NCBI RefSeq assembly: GCF_030247185.1
Contig: NC_080572.1
Coordinates: 34,022,971-34,086,970, forward strand
Direction of reading: 5' to 3'
Source of the DNA: Malaya genurostris
Lineage: Eukaryota > Arthropoda > Insecta > Diptera > Culicidae
Length of the DNA stretch: 64,000 nt
The notes below the pieces were generated by a model that was given only the letters and a program-made list of their open reading frames with translations, was not told the DNA's origin and did not search any database. Shown here piece by piece: positions 20,451 through 33,756 of the stretch. Numbering within the stretch: the first letter of the stretch is position 1; the number at the start of each line of letters is the position of its first letter. The position numbers were made by a program, and so were the translations under genes.

Positions 20451-21312
20451 TTATAAAGTCAAGAATTTTTCAAAATTCTGAGGAGTTCCTCCTCCTCGTT
20501 TTAAAAACGTCTTGAAGACATTTTGTTTCGCGTGCTTAGCATCTGAGCACTCTTTGTCCCACCAAGGGTTTTGAGGCCTTCTGTTAGACGATGGACCAAG
20601 AAATCGTTTGGTTTGGGCTTGTTCTGCGGCCTCCAGAATCGCACAAACGAGGAAGTCATATTCTTCAAGTGGGGGGAGCTCTTCCATTGAAGTTAAGGCA
20701 CTTGTAATATTACTTTGGTATTTAATCCAGTCAATATTTTTTGTCAAATCATATGGAATATTAACTGAATTAGCAATGCCTTTGTTACTGCTAATTGAGA
20801 TGATGATTGGTAAATGATCGCTACCGTGTAAATCAGGAAATACTTTCCAGGTGCAATCTAGTCGAATTGAAGTCGAGCAAAGAGATAAATCTAATGCACT
20901 TGGACGTGCAGGAGGTCTTGGGATCCGTGTCATGCTACCCATATTTAGTACCGTCATGCTAAAATTGTCGCAAATATTATATATTAAGGATGATCTGCTA
21001 TCATTGTAAACGGAACCCCACATCATTCCGTGCGAATTGAAATCTCCTAAAATCAAACGTGGAGCAGGAAGGGCTTCGACAATTTCATTAAGCTGTCGTT
21101 GTCCAACTAGAGCTCTTGGAGGAATATATACTAAAGCAATGCAAATGTCCTTTCCTTTAATGTTTATTTGACAAGCAACAACTTCTATACTAGAAGTCGA
21201 AGGAATATTTAATCTATAAAAGGAATAACATTTCTTAATTCCTAAAAGCACTCCACCATACGGAGAGTCTCTATCGAGACGTATAATGTTAAAGTCATTA
21301 AAATTTAAGGCT
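20451..21312 (-). CDS. I-clade ORF2: APE-type endonuclease, main part
   Basis: The endonuclease nicks the genomic target to prime reverse transcription. On minus this uninterrupted frame runs from the residues after the target duplication (FNDFNII, DSPYGG) through ALVYIPPRA, RLILGDFNSHGMMWGS (GDFN motif), RPSALDLSLCS and HGSDHLPIII (SDH motif), then the linker EQAQTKRFLGP, NPWWDKECSDAK. These are the standard APE landmarks, all conserved. The N-terminal QWNCRS and LCETWL motifs lie at 22996-23129, beyond the nested element. About 280 codons remain open here, but they are separated from the start of ORF2. Confidence 0.85.
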
Positions 21313-21333
21313 ATGTTTGATGTAAGCCATGTT

Positions 21334-22974
<1,641 letters not shown>

Positions 22975-22995
22975 ATGTTTGATGTAAGCCATGTT

Positions 22996-23129
22996 TCGCA
23001 CAAAGTAAATACATCACATTTTTGACTATGCAACAAAACTTTAAATTAATCAAGTTTTGGCATGATGCTTCGACAATTCCACTGCAGAACAGTGATTGAA
23101 TCATTTGCGGCGGATGATAAATTATCCAT
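22996..23129 (-). pseudogene. I-clade ORF2 start
   Basis: ORF2 begins at 23129 with ATGGATAAT, overlapping the ORF1 stop (GATGGATAA) by eight bases. The peptide reads MDNLSSAANDSITVLQWNCRS, the first endonuclease motif, then hits a stop after IMPKLD. The next triplets (FKVLL, CDVFTLCETWLTSN) carry the catalytic Glu motif. The stop is a later mutation in this copy. The protein is then interrupted by the nested retroposon. Confidence 0.8.
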
Positions 23130-24435
23130 CAAATGATACAAAACCTGAAAGAACTGGCCATTGAGCTGATAACTGTTTCAAAAAAGTTCTAGCTATTGGA
23201 AGGAATGCCGTTATGATAGTCTTTAGAGGTTCAGAAATATTGAATGCTGCGAAAATCCATTCTACAATTTCCGAAAACTTAAGTAATCCTGTTGATGAAT
23301 GTGAAACGGAGCCCACTGGATTATTGTCTTTTCTTGAGCTAGTTTCTGGATTGGTTTGTGAATTTGACAAACCAGGAGGCACAGTTTTTGGTTTTAAATT
23401 TGGCTTTTTAGCTTTAACACGGGGATCTTTTTTTGAAGATGTAATTTTAGGTGTCTTTTTAGGTATTTTGTGGTTTGTGAATCTCCTCTTAACAGACCCT
23501 TGAGGAGTGACAAACGAGGTATCTTCACTATTTCCGTCGGAGTCAGATTCCTCTGGCTCCATAAGATTTGAAAAACCGTTTTCGGTTTCCAAGGGGGAGA
23601 CATGTATGACCGTTTTAAGCATTTCTGCATATGTGCGCTTAGACCGTGCTTTTAAAGAAAGCTTCATTTTGTCTTTACGCAACTCAAATGCAGCGCATAC
23701 TGAAAGATCATCATGAGGTCTCTCCCCACAATAAACACATTTTTCAACATCTTTATCGCAAAGATTATCCTTATGAGGCCCTTGACATTTGATACATTTG
23801 GACTTATCACTACAGTAAGTAGCTGTATGTCCGAATTTTTTACAGTTCGTGCAATTCATAACATGCGGTACGAAAAGCCGAACAGGAAGACGAATTTTAT
23901 CGATATAGACATGGCTAGGCAACGCAGATCCGGCAAATGTTACACGAAACGAATCTGAGGGACGATACGACTTTTTTCCATCGACAATAGATGCTGAGTA
24001 CAATTGCTTGCACTCGAGTATCTTAACTCCCTCAAGCATGGAGTTTTTAAAACGACCAACTCCATTTTTAAGTAAATCATCGGCCGTCAGACTTGCTTCA
24101 GTCACAACACCGTCAATTTCCACCTCCTTCGATGGAATGTAAACTCGATATTCAACAGAAAATAATTTACAGGTTACAATTTCGTTCGCCTGTTTCAAGT
24201 CATTGACAACAACTCGAATTTTATCTCTATTAACTTTACATATTTCTTTAACTTCAGAGAAATGTGATGTCAAATCCTTGGTAATTTGCATCAAATTTAA
24301 AATCTTTTCTTTTTTTCGAAGATAGACTATCCATGGCCCAGTGGTACCCTGTGGATAATGTTTAGCCCTCGGAGTATTTAAACTCTTACTAGTATCCGGA
24401 ATCGGATTCGGATGATCTTCCATGAGATCATCCAT
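23122..24435 (-). CDS. I-clade ORF1, gag-like nucleic-acid-binding protein
   Basis: 437 intact codons. ORF1 of I-type LINEs coats the RNA and forms the particle that carries it to the nucleus. Visible parts: an acidic start (MDDLMEDHPNP); an RNA-binding-type domain at roughly 30-190 (GPWIVYLRKKEK, FSVEYRVYIPSKEVEIDGVV); three zinc knuckles at about 194-253, CTNCKKFGHTATYC, CIKCQGPHKDNLC and CVYCGERPHDDLSVC; a basic, lysine-rich stretch around 310-360 (KKTPKITSSKKDPRVKAKK); and a short hydrophobic C-terminus (FSEIVEWIFAAFNISEPL). The third knuckle has five residues between His and the last Cys. It is the longest undamaged frame in the window. A degraded copy is at 46464-47336. Confidence 0.9.
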   Translation of the reverse strand: MDDLMEDHPNPIPDTSKSLNTPRAKHYPQGTTGPWIVYLRKKEKILNLMQITKDLTSHFSEVKEICKVNRDKIRVVVNDLKQANEIVTCKLFSVEYRVYIPSKEVEIDGVVTEASLTADDLLKNGVGRFKNSMLEGVKILECKQLYSASIVDGKKSYRPSDSFRVTFAGSALPSHVYIDKIRLPVRLFVPHVMNCTNCKKFGHTATYCSDKSKCIKCQGPHKDNLCDKDVEKCVYCGERPHDDLSVCAAFELRKDKMKLSLKARSKRTYAEMLKTVIHVSPLETENGFSNLMEPEESDSDGNSEDTSFVTPQGSVKRRFTNHKIPKKTPKITSSKKDPRVKAKKPNLKPKTVPPGLSNSQTNPETSSRKDNNPVGSVSHSSTGLLKFSEIVEWIFAAFNISEPLKTIITAFLPIARTFLKQLSAQWPVLSGFVSFDG

Positions 24436-25136
24436 TACATTAAATTTTTTTGTAAATTAATAATACCAAAATAAAAACTTATGTTTAGTAAAATTTCAGA
24501 TATAAGAAATAAAAAATAAATTAAATTAAATCTACCTTGTAGCTGATGTCTCTGTTCCTTTATCGTGAAGAACGACGTGAAGCTCTTCCAACGATTTCCA
24601 ATTGGCAGTCTTCTGCTGTTTCCAATTGGCAGTCTTCTGTCGTTTACTGCTATCTCAGTTGCTCTGCCGTCGTTGTGAACACCACTGCACTTGCTGTGCT
24701 GCCTGTACCTGACCCCAGGTACAGTGCTTTTGCTCTTGGTGGCGATCAAATGCGATGCTTGCAGTGTAGCACCTCGCGATATATGCCGTCTCTTTTGATC
24801 CTACGCAGCGTACAAATTCTGGTACCTGGTAGATCAGCACTGGGTTGCTTTAGCACCTCTGTGCCTTTGCACCCCTTCGTCTTCGCACCTTTATGCGATG
24901 GCACCTCTGTGACTCGTCACTTCTATGCTCTCGCACCTCTGTGTTTCTACACCTCTGTGCGTATGAACGGGATGGCCTTCGTTGCTAGCTTTCCAGTCGG
25001 GAAACGCCCCGAATATTGCGTTTGCTATGGGCAGTTTAACTACCTGAAGCTTAGAATTGTCTCGGTAGCAGCCGTTAACTCACGAGCCAGTACAATCGAA
25101 ACACAACCTCTTCGCTTGAATGGTTTTTACTGAATG
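24436..25136 (-). promoter_or_regulatory. I-clade 5' UTR with internal repeats
   Basis: The leader between the target duplication and the ORF1 start. About 24850-24965 holds degenerate short repeats (on minus, ACAGAGGTGC followed by AAGGCA, GAGAGCAT or similar, roughly 14-18 bases apart), at least seven units. A 21-base unit containing CCAATTGGCAGTCTTCTG occurs twice at 24597-24640. I-type elements carry an internal promoter in this region, so these repeats may bind an activator (inference). Confidence 0.6.
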
Positions 25137-25252
25137 AAGAATAGAATTGTGTTTGAAGTAGCTTAGCCAACATCTTTTCGTGTGAAATCATTAGGCAATT
25201 TTTAATTTCTATTATTGTTAAACTCCAGCTATTTTCATATTTAAATTGGGAT

Positions 25253-26050
25253 TATAAATAAATTCGGTCCTTTGATCAAAATATTGTCCATCGCTAGTTA
25301 CTACTTTTTCCCACCTCTCAGGTAATTTTAGAATTCCATCTCGAAAAATCTCTCATCTTTTGAGGTGATCCACGTTTGAGGCCAATTTTCGATTTCTGTG
25401 CAAAAAGTAAACTGATGATCTGCCAAACGTGCTGCATTCGTTGGAACAAGCAGTAATCAGAAGGAGCAATATCAGGAAAATACGAAGAGTACGGCAAAAT
25501 TTCCCACTTGAGTTTTCAAGTATTTTTTCATGACTTTTGTGACATGAGGCCGAGCGTTGCCGGAGAATAACTTTTTCGTGTCTTTGCTTGTATTCTGGCA
25601 GTTCTTCTCGTAATGCACTGCTCAAACGTATCAATTGCACCCTATACCGATCGCCTGTTATAGTATTGCCTGGTTGTAGCAGCTCATAGTACACAGCACC
25701 CTTTGGATTCCACTAGATGCGCAACTTGACCTTTGAACCATGAATATTCGGCTTTGGTGTTGATGTTGAGGTCGATGGCAACAAATGACCGGGAATGGCG
25801 CAGTATTTTTTCTGCTTGGGATTATCATAGAATATCCATTTTTCATCACCGGTAACAATTCGATGTAAAAAACCTTTCTTTGTTGCTTTTTAATCATCAA
25901 TCGGATCTTCATCGAGTAATGTCTCCTACTGTTTGTCTTCGAATTTTTTTGCAGGGCGAGGCCTGTCTTTAACACTGAAATCTCCATTCTTGAAACCATT
26001 GTCTACATGCTTTATCAGTTGGAGCATTATCACTATAAACATCCGCAATA
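25253..26050 (-). pseudogene. Decayed mariner transposase
   Basis: Fragments in different frames on minus. QWFQEW near 26000 belongs to the DNA-binding part. HRIVTGDEKW-type sequence near 25850 has the first catalytic Asp. A longer open run reads AVYYELLQPGNTITGDRYRVQL, LSSALREELPEYKQRHEKVIL. After a frameshift come ENWPQTW and a terminal KLPERW-like piece near 25310. The ELL(Q/K)PG(N/E)TITGDR block is the same one retained in the deleted mariner at 1284-1718, so both belong to related mariners. At least three frameshifts; no TIRs identified. Confidence 0.75.
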
Positions 26051-26482
26051 TGTACTGAATATTAATGACATCTGTCTAACCTCATATATGGTCAATAATG
26101 CAGTTTCTAGTTATCGACATTGGTAATAAACAGGGTATAGGATAATCTATGTCTCACGTGCTGGTGAGGGCTTTTAAGAGCGAACAAATATTCCGTTTTA
26201 AGAGTTAGCCTTATTGTGTGCTTAGGGCACATAACCGGTCTTAGTTTTCTTTACGTTCCGTCTTAGGCTTGTCAGTGCATAACAGTTTAGGTGATGACAG
26301 AATGTTACATCTATGAACATGTAAAACAAAATTTTGTCTGTTTCGATGTCAATTTTAGTTAAATTAGGTTTGGAGCTAATGGTATGACTCATTTTTGCAT
26401 GCTTCAAGCTGTAGATTTAAGTACCTTCAATGTGTATCAATAGGGAAGCAAATTTACTTTTTTTTAGTGTGTATTATTACCT
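26051..26482. other. Unassigned DNA
   Basis: Nothing recognised. Confidence 0.5.
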
Positions 26483-27760
26483 ACTACACGGAGAACCCTT
26501 CGATCATAAAATTGCGATATCGCATTTTTTGATTTTTGTGATAGTTGATTTAACTAATTCCTTTTTGATTCAACCAATATGGTTTTTGATTTGCATATAT
26601 TCAAGTAGTTGAAAAATATGTTGTCTTGAATGCTGTCAAATGCCGGAGACAGTTGAAAGCAAAACAATAATCGCAATGCAAAATCAACAACTTTTTTAGT
26701 TGAAATCTGTTCGCGTCGCTTCAAAATGTCAATGAAAACAACATCGATGGTTGAAGCGTTTGGTGAAATTGTGTTCATTCGATTTGAGAAATTTATGATA
26801 ACAAGTGTTTATCTAACAGCGGTGTTGTGATAAAGTTAACCTTGTTTAAGATGAAAAAGATTTGGTGACAAATTAGAAAATGTTAATGAATGATCATCTC
26901 GTAATCTTACAGGTATGCGCAAAAATTTTATACTTCAAATTCGATCATTGATTTACTTCCAGCAGACTGTTTTACTTCCAGCTGTTTGATACCGATGATG
27001 ATGTTCATGCATTAGCAATAAAATGCTTTTTGACATGAATTTAATTTATAAAAGTAACAGGAGCGAAGGGTTTCAAACACACAGAACGCGCTACGATTGA
27101 ATGGCGCGTTTGAATTGCCGTCGCAAAATTCCAATTCCCAGCGGTTGATGCACCCAAGCTCATATAAATTGACTAAAATTATCAGTGCATAACTTTAGTT
27201 CAACCGTTTGAAGGTATCATCTTCCAATACTCATTTTAGGTAAATTTAATAATTTCGCACTCGCCCCTCCGGACACTTTTGCTGATTAAAAACGTTTTTC
27301 TACAACAATCTTTTCCAATCGAATCAGAAGTATTTTTTTAAATTTAGATCTTTACTGATCTCGACTTTACATGATCATGATCATACAAAAATCAAAATCA
27401 CTTAGAGATCAGATCAGTTCTGATTTCGTAATGATAATTTATTCCAACTATTTGCAATGTCTAAAACAAATAAAACCGATCTATTTTCCAACTAACAGAA
27501 TTTTGTTTCAATAACAACACCAGTTATTTCAACTAAAATATTTGTTGAAATTGAAAGGTATGTGTCCTCACTAATTGACAGCATTTTTTTTCCAACAGTT
27601 AAATTTGTTGTTTCAACCATCGTTTCTGCTAATCGAAAAACAAAAATGACAGTTTAGTTAAAACAACAATCGATTAGTTGTACCAAATTTTAACCACTCG
27701 AATTCAGAAAATCAACTAATATTTTGGTTCAAATGGGATCGCGGGTGGTTCCGTGTAGAG
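26483..27760. mobile_element. Candidate non-coding TIR element
   Basis: The left end reads CTACACGGAGAACCCTTCG; the right end, on minus, reads CTACACGGAACCACCCGCG. The interior is AT-rich with recurring TTCAACTAA and AACAA motifs, without a frame. A similar right end (GTCGTTCCGTGTGG) is at about 59680. No target duplication was established. 27178-27300 resembles 54688-54812. Confidence 0.4.
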
Positions 27761-29805
27761 AGAGTGGTCATCTTGTATTAGAAAATAGTTCAATACATTA
27801 TTTTTGATATCTATTCATCATACCCTATCCAAAAATACTTATAATGTGAAATTTTCAATAACCTTGATGAAGTGGAAGTCGCCATTTTGGGTTTAATAGT
27901 GACTTGTTTGAAAAACTGTACAGTCAGTGTGACTACCAACTTTGTAGCATCGTCCGCACTCGACTCAGTCGATGAGTTTGAAAAACGGGAACTTAAAGAG
28001 TGTGTTTTTCATAAGAAACAATGAAAACAGAAGTTAATTCCTTTCCAAACTTGAAAAATCATCAGACCTGAGCTTAACACTGTTCCAATTATTCGTAAGA
28101 CCTCGTAAATTAATGGTCAAATAAACCGACTCCTTGTATTTCGGGATCCGAAGGTGTCGAAAATAATAGTCTACACCAAAATAGAACTCAAAACGACATC
28201 TCAATGACAGCTCATGGTGTGCTACTAAATTTTATCGGGATCTGGTTTTCGGTTTCCGAATTACAGGTCAATGAGTTTGCAAGTTTTTTAAAATTTATGA
28301 TTTCGCACTAGATTCAAACGAAAGGTTCCTCTTGAAGTTTATTCAGATCAGACTTCAGTTTTCGGTTTCGTAAAGCTTGACTAACCCGTGATGATATATA
28401 TGCGATAGAACGAAACACAGATCACAGATCGAGTTCTAAATATGAAAATTAATTTGTTTTCTATTACTATACTATTACTATAGTTTAAGAGAAGAGATGC
28501 ATGCAACGCATTCTTTCCTCAACAAACAATGAGCATCTATCTTAACCGAATTAGTTATAATTAGTTACTACAATAGTACGAACTGCATTTGCAAGATAAC
28601 CATTGGTTAAGTCCTCATTCCATCACATCAAATCTTGATGTGAAGAAGTCTGGTTAAATCGTCCAACATATTGGGACTTCTTGTAGCTGATGTCATTTAG
28701 ACGGATTACGGCGTTTGTTCAGTGTTTATATTGTAGTACACCAGCGTCTTACAATCTTCTCGACGGTGATAAGTATCGTCTAGTCTGGCGTGTGGCATAA
28801 GTATCCATTCCGTTTATTGGCATGTCGCTGGCCGGTCCATATTTCCAGAAAAAAACAGTCGTTCCATGAAAAGCTATGGAGACCATTGTTGTGCTGTGTG
28901 TTGTCTGCTCTGTCGATAATGGAGAGAATCAATTAGGCGTATGATTACGTGTGTCCATTGCAGAATCTAGGACGTGACTCTTTTTGGTAATATATTCTAC
29001 TGACCAGAAGCAGACCCTCATAGCGACAGAAATTGATACCGAGGTTTTGGTAGAAAAAAGTACATCAAATAGGTAGAAAGAAACCAGCACTGACGAAAAT
29101 GATTACTACAGAAATGGTCTATTGAAATACTCATGACAAATAACATGGAATCAACGAAGATGGTTCCAGAGAACTGTGCCTTTGTAGTTTAGAAAAAGCA
29201 AAAGCGATTTTTATCGACTTACTGGTGATCACATTCGTTTGATTTACACTTATTTGTACACTAATGATGTGATGGTTATAAGTTGTGTTTTAAGCTTGAA
29301 CAAGCCAGCTTCAAGCAGCTGAAGTGTCTAATTTAAGGCAATTCAAGAACGGCTATACATGTTTTTTTTATTCAAAATAGTAGAGTCAATTTAACTGTCT
29401 CTATCAGTGTTGTGAAAATCATGATCAGAAAAAATCATTTTAGGAGATTCAAAAGATTTCTCCCGAGATTTTCATCCACAAAACTTTCAACATCGAAGTT
29501 TACAAGTGATTTTTTTGTGTTCGCGAAACTTGATAATGTTCGAACGTTCAGCTACAGAAATATTACTTAGGAGACAATCGAAAGAGAGAAGATCCATGAT
29601 CCATGATATTCCGATGCTAAATTTCCACTACGCCTCAGTTCGACGCCGAGTTCGTGCAAAATTTAATAATCATACTCTAATCAATAAAATGATCTCTACC
29701 GAATAAATTCCCAACTTAATTGCAACTTCTCTAATGATAGTAATATTTTTCGATGTACGCACGATGGTCAATATGACAAATAATTTTTTTTCTGACTTAC
29801 CGTAG
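27761..29805. other. Mostly unassigned DNA
   Basis: 28200-28380 contains decayed relatives of the phrases in 36791-38197 (GATCTGGTTTTCGGTTTCCG, TTCAAACGAAAGGTTCC). Otherwise nothing recognised. Confidence 0.4.
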
Positions 29806-29810
29806 TGTTA

Positions 29811-30415
29811 CCGAAGTGATGTTTTGTTGATTAGTGAATCTATAATACTCTGATTTTGATCATTTGAACAGTTTTAGTAAGCGTTGGGAGGCTCAATAAA
29901 AAAAATGAAATATTCTTACTATTATTAATGAGATGCTCGTTTGATTAGTGCATCAGTAACAATTCAAATTAGATAACTTTGGGCAATTTCAGTAAGCGTA
30001 GGTCAATATGGATAAATGTAACATTCATAAAGATTACCGTTGTGTTGCTCTGTTGATGAGTGATGCAATAGAAGTTTGAATTTGATAGTTTTGGATTTTT
30101 TGGACATTTTTAGATAGTGTAGAGTACCTCAAGAAAAAAAAGTAACATATTCAACTATTATCAATGCGATGCTCGGTTGATAAGTGAATCAATGGCCCGT
30201 CGATTTTATAATTTCGGACCCTTCGCTTGCTAAAAATTTCTCACATCATCAAACTCAAAGTGTTATTGATTCACTTATCAACAAAGCATCACATTGGTAA
30301 TCGTCAAAAATGTTACATTTTTCTGAGCCACCCTACGCTAAATAAAAATGTTAAAAATTATCAGAACTGAAGTGCTATTGGTACACTTATCAACAAAGCA
30401 TCAATGCTAGAGCTA
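29811..30415. repeat. Degenerate about 117-bp minisatellite, direct then inverted
   Basis: The motif GATGCT-GTTGAT-AGTGAATCAAT starts near 29818, 29930, 30046 and 30170 on plus. It then occurs inverted (ATTGATTCACTTATCAACAAAGCATC and a variant) near 30268 and 30378. Units also share a (A)GCGTAGG-type block. Orientation flips at about 30215. Confidence 0.7.
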
Positions 30416-30429
30416 AAAATTTAGCCTTT

Positions 30430-31560
30430 TTACATTTTATCTACCCTACGCGCACTGAACATTTTCAGAAAGGTTCAGTTTCTGATCATCGGCTAATTTA
30501 TTCATCATGTATTCTGCAAAGGGTAGAGATAAAACGGTTACGAAATTCATTTCCCAAAAGTCTTCTGTTCGAGAATCATTTCAGATATATTATACTTATT
30601 AATGGGCGAATTCAGTATAAATCGCGTTTGCAAAGATCAGTGATGAACTTTTCATCAGTGAAACTTCTGATCCATGATTTGAAAAAGTCTGAACATTATT
30701 TGTGAAATATTAATATATTCGAAAACACTGGTCTCTATTATATGTACTGAGTTTACTCTACCAATTCGATGGTCAATATTTTCAACAAAAAATATCCATT
30801 TCAGTCCTGTCACCACCATCCTTTATCCGAAGGCGGAAGCAAAACAATTTCCCCATTGCAAGCAAAATAAACTCTTTTATGTCGATATCTATTTTCTCAA
30901 GTTTGTCGCCGTAGAATAAACCCCACAATGAGCCACTTGCAAAGAAAATGGAATGTATCTTGGAGAATGGAGTCACAAGAACAGAAAATTTATTTCATTC
31001 GGGTTTTCTTGCACTTATTTTTTACCCATTTTTTAAACCGACCAGTAGGACAGGAAGGATACAAATTCACATGCTTTTCCGGACTTCTCCCGGGAGAAGC
31101 GCAGAAAAATGCGAGACAGCTCAGCTTATTGAATCCGTGCAATACAAAAGCCACTGGGAAGCGTCGATATATGTGTGAAGATTAAATATATTTGCACGAA
31201 GTATCTTGCAAGACAGTGTGTTTGGGGGACGAGATGCATCTTGCGTCCGACTTGTGGTTTCTATAGGATTTTTTTGCTTCTATAGGAACAACACTGCTCG
31301 TTGAAAAGTGTCGATTGGCTTTTTCTATTTTGTTCAAATTTTTCTCGATCATATCGCAATGAAATGACGTGCAGTCGACGTCAGTTTGTGGGAAATATTC
31401 CGAAATGAAAAGATGAAATACATACAGTTATTTTTTATGTGGAACACATCTTTATTTTCTGTATAAGGGTGCAAACCAGAAACACAAGGAAAACTACACG
31501 TAGAAATGTGGTCCGGTTTTAAACAATTACAGCTCAGTCTATTTTGTATCAATTATGAAT
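30430..31560. other. Unassigned DNA
   Basis: No recognised repeat. Frames near 30928-31185 overlap in two registers and match nothing I know. Confidence 0.45.
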
Positions 31561-31564
31561 TTTT

Positions 31565-31796
31565 TTATGTAGAAATCATCAGTTTAGTGAAAATCCAAAA
31601 TAATTTGATTTGCTTCGTGCACTTTTCGCTGTGCGAAAATCGTTCCAGAAAAATTTTCCAAACTGTGTTAAATATAGTAGAGAAATCCACAATTTGATCC
31701 TTCTAAAAGGCAGAAATGATTCCTGTACAGCACTTTGATAGTTTCTTTCAATGAAATATGCAAATCCGAAATGAGATAATCGACGTCAAAATTATA
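31565..31796 (+). repeat. Dispersed repeat, unit 1 of a direct pair
   Basis: From GTAGAAATCATCAGTTTAGT to GAGATAATCGACGTCAAAA, matched at 32106-32333 with small indels and again, more diverged, at about 56865-57000. Non-coding. Confidence 0.8.
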
Positions 31797-32105
31797 TAAG
31801 TGCCTATATGTGTGGCCGTTGGAGCCGCCCATTTGCCAAAAAGCAACGAACGAAATCACGTAAAAAGAAGCCTCTTAAGAGAAATTGATTCAGTTTATCA
31901 CATTTGGCACTGCGAGCGGATGTGTCGGTTTGTTCGCAAAGCTAGTTTCAATTCAAGCAAGAACGATTGCATCAGCTGCTGATGGTTTGCATTGGAGAAA
32001 AAGAAAACAAGAAAAAGAGTGGACAACATTATATAAAATCAGCCGTTCTAATGGCTCTAAATGTTATCTAAAGAACTATTAAGATTACTTCTTTGAAAAT
32101 CGAAG

Positions 32106-32333
32106 GTAGAAATCATCAGTTTAGTGAAAATCCAAAATAATTTGATTTTGACTTTGTGCTTTGATTTTGACTTTTCGCTGTGCGAAAATCGTTCGAGAAA
32201 AATGTTCCGAACTGTGCTAAATATCGTAGAGAATTTGGTCCTTCTAAAAGGCAGAAATGAATCCTGTATAGCATCTTGATAGTTTCTTTCAATGAAATGT
32301 GCAAATCCGAAATGAGATAATCGACGTCAAAAA
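32106..32333 (+). repeat. Dispersed repeat, unit 2 of a direct pair
   Basis: Second copy of 31565-31796, with a short internal duplication of TTTGATTTTGACTTT near 32141-32170. The homology with the 56.9-kb copy continues downstream (CACACAATC near 32380, TATGTCTCTGACAT near 32460). This unit therefore keeps more of the original repeat than unit 1. Confidence 0.8.
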
Positions 32334-32708
32334 TCGTTGAAAATTTTAGTAGTGAAAAGGGGGAAAGTTTCGCAATTCACACAATCGATCAACTATCAAT
32401 TTGAATTCGAAAGTGTAAAGAAATTGTGTCAGTTTTATTCGTATTCACGACATCCAGTTATGTCTCTGACATAATACAAGCAAAGCAAAGTCTTGGCATT
32501 ACATTCCTTTTGTGGAATTTGGCCTTTCTGTTTCAACAGACTTCGCAGCCGATTCTTAGTGTACAGAATCATTGCATGGCTAGTACTATGGATTCTACTG
32601 ACACTAAGAACCCTTCCAGGTCGAGGCTCTAACATACGACAACTGGCTTGTAAGACCAGCGTCCTATGCATTGAACCGCCAACCCGGGTTAGACATAATA
32701 CACCCGTA

Positions 32709-33393
32709 CTTTTTTTTTAATCAATATTATAATATATTTTTAGGCACACTGCTTAAGCTCTAAGATGCCAAGGCTATTTTCTAATCTTAAATAACGACAA
32801 ACTTAAAACTAGAATAGTATTATTAGAGTATGTCATCTCAGATTCTCGAAAATCCAGCTTTCAGCTGCCGATCGGCAGTGATCGATGAATTGAATTTTGC
32901 ACGAGTCTTCCAGATGGCGTTGGTAAATATCTATGCTGGTCGCATCCTTCGGTCCGTGTGGGTCCTCGGGAAACACCCCCAGGCTACGAAAGTCCGGCGG
33001 GTGGCCCGCATGCTGGTTATCGACTGGAGCGGTTTTCCGTGGGCGGTGATGGTGATGTTACGGAAAAGAATGAAAAAAAAAAGTAAATATTGTGGAAACG
33101 GGGTGAAAAGAAGATGTGGGAACAAAATGTCTGAAAACGACAGAGATTAGTTGCCATCTAGATGGTGAAGAGACAGGGAAGGTGGAACGAAAAAGTTAGT
33201 GACAAAAAAAAATCTTGTTAGTTCCAATGAAGATGGTGGACAGGGACGGGGATCGAGAGAATCGGGCGGATGTTAGTGTCGAACCTTCTGAGCGAGATAT
33301 AACAGATTACACTTGTATATTAATGTGTTTGAGGTAATGGTATATAAAAAGCATATATAAACTATCCCGACTCGCCAACACAACCCGAACCGA
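32709..33393 (-). mobile_element. 3' end of a second I-clade LINE family, copy 1
   Basis: A poly-T start (poly-A on minus), then about 590 bases of 3' UTR and the last codons of ORF2. Other copies are at 34931-35193 and 55841-56600. The shared UTR contains TCCGTGTGGGTCC, ACCCCCAGGCTACGAA and ATCGACTGGAGCGG. 5'-truncated at about 33393. Confidence 0.75.
33307..33390 (-). pseudogene. ORF2 C-terminal tail
   Basis: On minus: VLASRDSLYMLFIYHYLKHINIQV and stop. This is the counterpart of the VRDMLANRNSSYMLLIYHYL tail at 56380 and of the LACRDVPYMKLLYYFIKSIGVPI tail of the other I-clade family. Only about 28 residues of the protein are present. Confidence 0.7.
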
Positions 33394-33750
33394 AGGGGCT
33401 GATGCTTGTAGTTTTTATTTTTAAAATTCTGTAGTAAATAGCACACTATCATTTTATATAAGCAAGTCAGTGCTAGCGCAATCTTCTGTTCGTCATAGAT
33501 GATTCAGGTCGAGACGGCCGAAGGCAGCAAGTGTGCCGGCGACCCGCCGTCGGGCAGCGCTCCCGCAGAAATCACCTCTGTCTAACTGCGGGCGCTTGCC
33601 TTGATTACCCAAAGCTAGGAGCTATCCCTCAGTTAAGTCCGAACGAGCGGCAGCGAGGTCGGTCGGCAGGTCATTAAAAACGATGAGGCGTAGCCGCATT
33701 AGACCTTCCAAAGTTGCAGTAATTTAGAACAATTTCTATTAAGCAGCATG
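33394..33750. other. GC-rich island of unknown origin
   Basis: 33520-33690 is strikingly GC-rich for the window (GACGGCCGAAGGCAGCAAG, CGACCCGCCGTCGGGCAGCG). No frame or RNA fold recognised. Just upstream, GATGCTTGTAGTTTTTATTT recurs at about 44022 as GATCCTTGTAGTTTTTGTTT. Confidence 0.4.
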
Positions 33751-33756
33751 TTCATC

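Noticed and set aside
24546..25133. 195-codon plus-strand frame
   Set aside because: It is antisense to the I-clade 5' UTR and its Leu/Cys/Ser pattern reflects the short UTR repeats.
29811..30415. Possible CRISPR-like array
   Set aside because: Units are about 117 bases, degenerate, change orientation and lack unique spacers; the window is eukaryotic.
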